A DNA stretch of 64,000 nucleotides from Clostridium folliculivorans (lineage in GTDB: Bacteria; Bacillota; Clostridia; Clostridiales; Clostridiaceae): positions 1-64,000 of the forward strand of contig NZ_BQXY01000005.1 of NCBI RefSeq assembly GCF_024341905.1, written 5' to 3'. Both the position numbers and the translations under genes were made by a program. Below the pieces are notes generated by a model. It was not told the DNA's origin. It saw only the letters and a program-made list of their open reading frames with translations, and did not search any database. Shown here one piece after another: positions 57,103 through 64,000 of the stretch; the first letter of the stretch is position 1, and every line of letters begins with the position of its first letter.

Positions 57103-57264
57103 ATGAGTGAATTAGAAAAATTATTAAGTGAATATAAAGAAACAGAAAGATGCATTGAACTAGGTATGAAGTACTTAAATGACAAGGATTATGCAAGAGG
57201 AAAACTTGATTTAGTAAGAGTGATAATTGCTGATTTAGAAAGATTATCTGTTATAGCAGAATAA
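57103..57264 (+). CDS. Small protein, 53 residues, downstream of the glmS-type ribozyme
   Basis: ATG 57103 after AGAGGTG. MSELEKLLSEYKETERCIEL is followed by a helical, charged sequence (DYARGKLDLVRVIIADLERL). Predicted fully alpha-helical, with one cysteine and no transmembrane segment. No family recognised. It has its own terminator. Its position makes it the only visible target of the ribozyme. Confidence 0.7.
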   Translation: MSELEKLLSEYKETERCIELGMKYLNDKDYARGKLDLVRVIIADLERLSVIAE

Positions 57265-57289
57265 TTAAGATAAAAATAGTAAATACAGT

Positions 57290-57320
57290 AAAAGAACCCT
57301 TTACATCGGGTTCTTTTGTT
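57290..57320 (+). terminator. Terminator after the 53-residue gene
   Basis: AAAAGAACCC pairs with GGGTTCTTTT around an 8-base loop. Confidence 0.85.
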
Positions 57321-57348
57321 TATCTGTTTAGCGGAATAGATATTTCAG

Positions 57349-57396
57349 TTCGAACCGAAATCTATTTTCAAAACTCCTCTGGGGTTTGAGAGGAGA
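57349..57396 (+). repeat. Family-C hairpin repeat, copy 2
   Basis: TTCGAACCGAAATCT (as at 55967) followed by CTCCTCT/GAGAGGAG-type hairpin. It lies in the 460-base gap before the nitroreductase, which otherwise holds only the promoter below. Confidence 0.6.
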
Positions 57397-57579
57397 ATTC
57401 GAATATATAAAATGAATATAGTGCACTATAGTAACATAGAAGATATAGTATGAATCTTTTATGTTTTTTATTTTTTAGAAATTTATAACTCAATTATATC
57501 TGTGGATAAATATGAGCAACCACTTAAAACATAATATAAGTTATATGGTAAAAACATTTAAAAAAATTTATGAAAATAC

Positions 57580-57608
57580 TTGACTATTGAGAATTAAAAT
57601 CATATAAT
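57580..57608 (+). promoter_or_regulatory. Sigma-A promoter of the nitroreductase
   Basis: TTGACT, 17 bases, TATAAT: near-consensus. The spacer contains ATTGAGAATTAAAATCAT, a loose palindrome that could bind a Fur/PerR-family repressor; that part is weak. Confidence 0.65.
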
Positions 57609-57726
57609 TTAAATATACCAAGTTACAATAAGTTACTTGATAACAATAATATATTAAAATATTATTTATGAAAATAAAAATCTAGTAGGATATATAAAAT
57701 ATAAATTTTAATTGGAGGTAATATAA

Positions 57727-58326
57727 ATGGAAAAGAATTTTTATGATGCAATAGAACTTAGAAGGTCATATTATGGGATTAGTAAAGAGGCTGTAGTTTC
57801 TGATGATAAAATAAAAGAAGTAGTTGAAAAAGCAGTGAAATATGTACCATCAGCATTTAACTCACAAAGTGCAAGAGTAGTATTATTATTAGGAGCTCAG
57901 CATGACAAGTTATGGGATATTACAAAAGAGGCTTTAAGAAAAGTAGTTCCAGCTGATCAATTCAGTTCTACTGAAGAAAAAATCAACTCATTTAGAAATG
58001 GATATGGAACAGTTTTATTCTTTGAAGATAATAGTGTAGTTGAATCATTGCAAAAGCAATTTGCTCTTTATAAAGACAACTTCCCAGTTTGGTCTCAGCA
58101 AGCAAGTGGTATGCATCAATTTGTTGTTTGGACAGGATTAGAACTAGAAGGCTTTGGAGCTTCATTACAACACTACAATGAGCTTATTGAACAAGATGTA
58201 AAGGCAGAATGGAGAATACCTAACAATTGGAAGCTAATCGGTCAAATGCCATTTGGAAAGCCAACTGCAGAACCAGGAGAAAAGCAGTTCCAACCACTAG
58301 AAGAAAGAGTAAAAGTATTTAAATAA
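57727..58326 (+). CDS. Nitroreductase-family flavoprotein
   Basis: 199 residues. FMN-binding start AIELRRSYYGISKEAV, YVPSAFNSQSARVVLLLG, and GMHQFVVWTGLELEGFGASLQHYNE. Resembles the YdgI/HBN1-like group of NAD(P)H-dependent nitroreductases. Substrate not determinable. Strong promoter; GGAGGTAA ribosome binding site. Confidence 0.9.
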   Translation: MEKNFYDAIELRRSYYGISKEAVVSDDKIKEVVEKAVKYVPSAFNSQSARVVLLLGAQHDKLWDITKEALRKVVPADQFSSTEEKINSFRNGYGTVLFFEDNSVVESLQKQFALYKDNFPVWSQQASGMHQFVVWTGLELEGFGASLQHYNELIEQDVKAEWRIPNNWKLIGQMPFGKPTAEPGEKQFQPLEERVKVFK

Positions 58327-58381
58327 TATATAGTTAGACCAAACAATCTTAACATAAGGTTTGCGAGGTATATGTGTAAAC

Positions 58382-58470
58382 AAATCTAAAGGTATTAACC
58401 TAAAGATTTTTTATATAAAATATTGGGATATAAAATTACCTGTAGAGGTGTTTTATATCCCAAATTTATT
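58382..58470 (+). terminator. Two tandem terminators
   Basis: AAATCTAAAGGT/ACCTAAAGATTT with TTTT, then TTGGGATATAAAA (58423-58435) with TTTTATATCCCAA (58451-58463) and an A/T-rich tail. The rest of the gap up to 58638 has an inverted repeat (TTGAATTTTTTC/GAAAAAATTCA) near 58504 of unknown role. Confidence 0.75.
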
Positions 58471-58596
58471 TTTATTAAATAAATAGTATATCTAAAAGCA
58501 TGATTGAATTTTTTCAAAATTAGAAAAAATTCATTAGCATGAAAAGGTTATAATGTAGCTGTAGAGTAATTTAGAGTAATAAATAATAAACGTTAA

Positions 58597-60057
<1,461 letters not shown>

Positions 60058-60075
60058 TAAATACTATTAATGTAT

Positions 60076-60276
60076 TTGAAATTAAGTCGTCACTATATCC
60101 GATGCTTTGATGAGTTTCGCAGAGAATTAATATGATTTTCTCCGATTTCATAGCTAAAACTGTATAACTCACTGCGTTCGGACAATACAGTTTTTTTACG
60201 CTATTACATCTCTGAAAATCATTTAATTCTAATTGCTCACTCATATAGCATCTCCATAATAACGACTTAATTTCAA
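60076..60276. mobile_element. MITE-like ~200-bp element, copy 2
   Basis: TTGAAATTAAGTCGT (60076-60090) and ACGACTTAATTTCAA (60262-60276) are perfect 15-bp terminal inverted repeats. The arms keep pairing inward (GAATTAATATGATTTTC with GAAAATCATTTAATTC), and the centre forms AAACTGTA/TACAGTTT with TCACTGCGTTCGGACAA inside. Homologous to 38277-38475. Confidence 0.8.
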
Positions 60277-60328
60277 GATTGATTTAAAATGGGTTTCAAA
60301 TTTTGTGAATGAAAAATCTGATTGTACA

Positions 60329-60358
60329 AAAGGGTTAATGTAAAAGTTAACCTTTTTT
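60329..60358 (+). terminator. Terminator downstream of the MITE-like element
   Basis: AAGGGTTAA pairs with TTAACCTT, followed by TTTTA, then ACTGTACAGAAAG, a weak family-B left arm. Confidence 0.7.
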
Positions 60359-60467
60359 ACTGTACAGAAAGATATAGAGTTTCTTTCAAATTAAACCTAG
60401 CAATTTTAAGTAATTTACTAGCTTTTTAGTCATAAATTAATAGTTTATATAGCAGAGGAGAAATCAA

Positions 60468-61307
60468 ATGAGTAGGAAAGTAATATTTTTAGATGTTGAT
60501 GGCACCTTGGTAAATGATAATGGGATAATTCCAGAGAGTGCAAAGTCCGCAGTAAAGGAAGCAAGAAAAAATGGGCATTATGTATTTTTGTGTACAGGCC
60601 GTTCAAAGGCAGAGCTTTTTGATCACATAATGGAAATTGGATTTGATGGAGTTATAGCAGCTGCTGGAGGATATATTGAAATAGGAGAAGAGGTGCTATT
60701 TCATAAAAGAGTTGAAGATGAAGATGTAAGACATCTAGTAACTTACTTTAATGATAATAATATAGATTTTTATCTGGAATCTAATGGTGGATTATATGCA
60801 AGTAGAAACTGTAAAAAACATCTTAGAGAAATATTTTTTGGAGATCCTAACCTAGATTCTAAAGAAAGAGAAGAACTTGAGAAAGGGATGGCCCCTTTCA
60901 TAGATTGTTTAATAGAAGATGAGGATTTGTTTAGAAGTGATATTAATAAAGTATCTTTCTTAGGATCATACATATCAATAGAGGAAATAAAGAAAGAGTT
61001 TGAAGATAAATTTAATGTTATACCAACTACTATTCCTGCTTTTGGGGAAAATAGTGGTGAATTATCGTTACCAGGAATACATAAGGCAATTGCAATAGAG
61101 ATGCTTCTTAAACATATTAGCTTACCTAAAGAAGATTGCTATGCTTATGGAGATGGTGTTAATGATTCTGAGATGCTTCAATTTGTAGAGTATGGTATAG
61201 CCATGGGAAATGCAAATGATAAGTTAAAAGAAATTGCATATGATATCACTGATACTCATGATGAGGGAGGCATTTACAATAGTTTTGTAAAGTATAAATT
61301 AATTTAA
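60468..61307 (+). CDS. Cof-type HAD-family phosphatase 1
   Basis: 279 residues. HAD motif I FLDVDGTLV, motif II LCTGRS, Lys in motif III region (PGIHKAIAIEML) and motif IV YGDGVNDSEML. A C2-type cap lies between. Such Cof/YidA-like enzymes dephosphorylate sugar phosphates or flavin/PLP phosphates. Paralogous to the gene at 63161. Confidence 0.88.
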   Translation: MSRKVIFLDVDGTLVNDNGIIPESAKSAVKEARKNGHYVFLCTGRSKAELFDHIMEIGFDGVIAAAGGYIEIGEEVLFHKRVEDEDVRHLVTYFNDNNIDFYLESNGGLYASRNCKKHLREIFFGDPNLDSKEREELEKGMAPFIDCLIEDEDLFRSDINKVSFLGSYISIEEIKKEFEDKFNVIPTTIPAFGENSGELSLPGIHKAIAIEMLLKHISLPKEDCYAYGDGVNDSEMLQFVEYGIAMGNANDKLKEIAYDITDTHDEGGIYNSFVKYKLI

Positions 61308-61399
61308 TCCTTTTATTCTGATAAGTATACTTTGAATAGAAAATTATCTTAGATAATGATAGAACAAGATTTAATGGCATTTTAAGTGCCTAAATAGGT

Positions 61400-61417
61400 T
61401 TGTGATTAAAATCACGG
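61400..61417. promoter_or_regulatory. HcpR/FNR-type palindrome before the nitrite/sulfite reductase gene
   Basis: TTGTGATTAAAATCACGG contains a perfect GTGATTAAAATCAC palindrome, the CRP/FNR-superfamily type used by HcpR in clostridia to control nitrite/nitric-oxide-related genes. Two -10 candidates (TATAGT 61434, TATACT 61442) place the site centre near -40, a class II activator position. Confidence 0.65.
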
Positions 61418-61504
61418 TTTTACTTACAATAAATATAGTAGTATACTTTTGTATAAGAATGCGTAATTTATAGAAATATAACTTTATTTATTGGGGTGAA
61501 AGTA

Positions 61505-63055
61505 ATGGGAAATTTAAAAGAACAGTTAATAAATGATATTGAAAATTTTAGAGAAGTAGGACATAAGTTTTTAAGTGGAGAAATAAATAGGAATAATTTT
61601 AAGAAAACTTCAGGCGGGATGGGTGTATATTCTCATAGAAGTGGAACAGAATTTATGGTTAGATTGAGAACTTTTTCAGGAGTAATATCAATTGATAAGC
61701 TTCAATTAATATATGATTTTGCAAGCAAATACAATCTTGATGGAATACATCTTACTACTAGGCAGGCAATACAACTGCATGGTCTAGGAATAGATGATAT
61801 ATGTGAGATTATGTTAGCAGCGTTAGAGGAAGGAATATATACTAGGGGAGCAGGTGGGAACTATCCAAGAAATGTAGCACTTTCGCCACTTTCAGGGGTT
61901 GATCCTGAGGAGGCTTTTGATGTAACTCCATATGCTATAAAAGTTAATGAGCATTTTGTAAGTAAGATAAGAAGCTATAAATTGCCTAGAAAACTTAAAG
62001 TTGCTTTTGCAAGCAGCAATGAAGATGAGGCTCACGCAACAGTTACTGATTTAGGATTCTTAGCAATAAAAGAAAATAACAAAGAATACTTTAAATTATA
62101 TATAGGTGGTGGAATCGGAAGAAATCCGAGATTGGCAGTGCCATTTGATGAATTAGTAGAACCTAAAGATGTTCTATATCATGTAGAAGCTATAACTAGT
62201 CTATTTATTGCTGAAGGTGATTACGAAAATCATGGTAAAGCTCGTATTAGATACATAGTGGAAAGAATGGGAGCTGAGCAATTTATAGAATGTTATAAAA
62301 AGCACTTAGCTCAAGTAAAGGAAACACAAAACCTAGAATTAGATTTAGTGACTAAAGAAGTGGTAAAGCAAGGTTCTGAAACAGATTTAAATAGTCCTAG
62401 ACTTTTTAAACAAAAGCAAGAAGGACTTTATAGTGTATACTTCCATCCAATAGGAGGACAATTAAAGTTATCAGTTTTAAAAATGTTATTGGATGAACTA
62501 AAAATTATCGATGAAACAGAAGTAAGACTTACTATGAATGAAGGTTTATACATTAGAAATCTTAATGGACAGGAAGCTGAAAGATTAATAAATCTTACAA
62601 AAACATTAGGTGGAGAAACTAGATTAGAACAATCAGTAGCTTGCATCGGTGTACCTACATGCCAAATTGGTATATTAAATGGACAAAAAACTTTACAAGA
62701 AATAATAGCTAGATTTAAAGAAGAAGGCTTAACTGAAGATATATTACCTAAGGTTCATATATCAGGATGTCCAAATTCATGTGGAGTACATGAAATCGGA
62801 ACTATAGGCTTCCAAGGAAAGATGAAGAGAGTAAATAACGAATCTAAAAATGTATTTGAACTTTATGTTAAAGGTGCATTAGGAGAGGGTATTACTAGGC
62901 TAGGCGATTCCTATGGGGATATACTTCAAGATGAAGTTCCGCAATTTTTATTTGAATTAGCTAACATTATTAAAGAAGAAAATGTAGAATTTATTAACTG
63001 GTTAGGGCAGAATGAAGAAAGCTTTAAACAACTAGTAACTAAGTTTACAGTTTAA
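61505..63055 (+). CDS. Siroheme nitrite/sulfite reductase
   Basis: 516 residues from ATG 61505, with GGGGTG before it; an in-frame GTG at 61496 is less well placed. Two ferredoxin-like half-domains (LDGIHLTTRQAIQLHG) and two siroheme-binding domains. The Fe4S4-siroheme cysteines are CIGVPTC (C-x5-C) and GCPNSC (C-x3-C), both intact. Reduces sulfite or nitrite with ferredoxin-type donors; which one is unclear. The HcpR-like site upstream favours nitrite. Confidence 0.9.
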   Translation: MGNLKEQLINDIENFREVGHKFLSGEINRNNFKKTSGGMGVYSHRSGTEFMVRLRTFSGVISIDKLQLIYDFASKYNLDGIHLTTRQAIQLHGLGIDDICEIMLAALEEGIYTRGAGGNYPRNVALSPLSGVDPEEAFDVTPYAIKVNEHFVSKIRSYKLPRKLKVAFASSNEDEAHATVTDLGFLAIKENNKEYFKLYIGGGIGRNPRLAVPFDELVEPKDVLYHVEAITSLFIAEGDYENHGKARIRYIVERMGAEQFIECYKKHLAQVKETQNLELDLVTKEVVKQGSETDLNSPRLFKQKQEGLYSVYFHPIGGQLKLSVLKMLLDELKIIDETEVRLTMNEGLYIRNLNGQEAERLINLTKTLGGETRLEQSVACIGVPTCQIGILNGQKTLQEIIARFKEEGLTEDILPKVHISGCPNSCGVHEIGTIGFQGKMKRVNNESKNVFELYVKGALGEGITRLGDSYGDILQDEVPQFLFELANIIKEENVEFINWLGQNEESFKQLVTKFTV

Positions 63056-63077
63056 AAATAAATCTTATAGTATTAAA

Positions 63078-63125
63078 AATTTTAAGGTTCTCTCTGATTT
63101 CTTTAGGGAGAACCTTAAAATTCAA
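63078..63125 (+). terminator. Terminator after the reductase gene
   Basis: AATTTTAAGGTTCTC (63078-63092) pairs exactly with GAGAACCTTAAAATT (63108-63122). The T-tail is short, so it could also act as a barrier hairpin. Confidence 0.65.
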
Positions 63126-63160
63126 TTATATAATAATTAATTTAAAGGGTGGGGTGAATT

Positions 63161-63979
63161 ATGTACAGGCTTATGGCAATAGATATGGATGGTACTCTTC
63201 TTCAAAATGATAAATCTTTATTAGATGCTACAAGAGATAGTATAAAGAAGGCAATGGATTTAGGAATAAAGATAGTATTAACTTCAGGCAGACCAGTTCA
63301 AGGAATAAAGAATTACTTAGACAAGCTAGGGCTTAACGGAAAAGATGACTATGTGATTGGTCTTAATGGAGCTGTAATATGTAGATGCTCAGACTATTCT
63401 GTAGTAAGTAGTAGTGCAGTACTGACAGGTAAAGATCTTAAATATATTTATACTAGAACAAAAGAATTAGGTGCTTATGTTCATGCCTTTACTGAGAAAG
63501 AAGATTTTGTAAGTGAATTAAGTAAACTCTCAGAAGCTGAGGAAAAAAGATTAAACTTAAAGGTAAGAAAAGTAGATTTTCTTAAAGAGATCAACGATAA
63601 TGATGAAATACATAAGGTTGTTCTTGAAGAAGAAAGTGATGTACTTGACAGAATTATGAATGAGATTCCTGAAGATTTAAAAGAAGAGTATAGTGTTATT
63701 AGAACTGTAGGATATATGATAGAGTTTATGAACAAAGATTGTAATAAAGCTTTAGGAGTAGAAAGTCTGGCTAAGTATCTTGGAATATCTAGAGAAGAGA
63801 TAATAGCCATTGGTGATGCAGATAATGATATAGAAATGCTTCAATATGCAGGTCTTGGTGTAGCTATGGGGAACGCAGAAGATAGAATAAAAGCTTTAGC
63901 TAAGTTTGTGACTAAAAGCAATGAGGAAGATGGAGTTTCTTATGTCATCGAGAAATTTATATTAAATCAGAATAGCTAA
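63161..63979 (+). CDS. Cof-type HAD-family phosphatase 2
   Basis: 272 residues. Motif I AIDMDGTLLQND, motif II LTSGRP, motif III Lys in NKALGVESLAKYLG, motif IV GDADNDIEMLQYAG. Same family as the protein at 60468 but only moderately similar. Ends 21 bases before the window edge. Confidence 0.9.
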   Translation: MYRLMAIDMDGTLLQNDKSLLDATRDSIKKAMDLGIKIVLTSGRPVQGIKNYLDKLGLNGKDDYVIGLNGAVICRCSDYSVVSSSAVLTGKDLKYIYTRTKELGAYVHAFTEKEDFVSELSKLSEAEEKRLNLKVRKVDFLKEINDNDEIHKVVLEEESDVLDRIMNEIPEDLKEEYSVIRTVGYMIEFMNKDCNKALGVESLAKYLGISREEIIAIGDADNDIEMLQYAGLGVAMGNAEDRIKALAKFVTKSNEEDGVSYVIEKFILNQNS

Positions 63980-64000
63980 TGCTACATAATACGCCTCAGG

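Noticed and set aside
57586..57605. Fur or PerR box in the nitroreductase promoter
   Set aside because: Only a loose palindrome; too many mismatches to claim.

Overview
The window is AT-rich, with clostridial ribosome binding sites (AGGAGG types), occasional GTG/TTG starts and many rho-independent terminators. It carries ptb-buk (butyrate formation), cdaA-cdaR, glmM, a sigma-54-controlled ptsI, a ferredoxin-type thioredoxin reductase-like flavoprotein, a spore-cortex-type hydrolase and a collagen-like surface protein with a possible sigma-K promoter. Together these point to a spore-forming, butyrate-producing anaerobe of Clostridium sensu stricto. It looks chromosomal. I see no rRNA, tRNA, CRISPR array, transposase, integrase or phage gene.

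Layout. 1-1.3 kb: the 5' part of a minus-strand collagen-like gene. 1.4-4.7 kb: a 36-residue membrane peptide, then a RibD-like and a RibBA-like gene. The first domain of each of these two proteins (deaminase; DHBP synthase) has lost its catalytic residues, while the second domain (reductase; GTP cyclohydrolase II) looks intact. 4.9-6.4 kb: an MCP-type signalling protein with a C-terminal Cache-like module. 6.8-14 kb: an exopolysaccharide locus like Bacillus ydaK-ydaL-ydaM-ydaN (Listeria pss). 14.2-20 kb: a zinc-ribbon small protein, a large hybrid kinase and the DbpA helicase. 20-24.3 kb: an HPr-fused sigma-54 activator divergent from ptsI, with three phased palindromes and a -24/-12 promoter between them. 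24.7-34 kb: a transporter, an ECF sigma/anti-sigma pair, a TPR protein, iadA, a thioredoxin system and a SleB-like hydrolase. 34.4-41.7 kb: cdaA-cdaR, two redox proteins, and ptb-buk behind a Rex-like operator. 42-52.6 kb: AIM24, a tautomerase, an amino-acid ABC transporter lacking its ATPase gene, yerC, a yhbD-bactofilin operon, an MFS exporter and an ABC-2 exporter. 52.9-64 kb: glmM, a DUF5050-like protein, msrB, a glmS-type ribozyme in front of a 53-codon gene that is not glmS, a nitroreductase, a GH1 enzyme, two Cof-type HAD phosphatases and a siroheme nitrite/sulfite reductase behind an HcpR/FNR-like palindrome.

The most unusual items are three. First, the rib-like pair has selectively dead domains, leaving only GTP cyclohydrolase II plus pyrimidine reductase activity. 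Second, the glmS-type ribozyme has no glmS. Third, two copies of a ~200-bp element with terminal inverted repeats (38277 and 60076) look like a non-autonomous mobile or structured repeat. Several shorter repeat families, some ending in a terminator, are scattered between genes. All functional statements come from reading motifs by eye. No database search or folding program was run.
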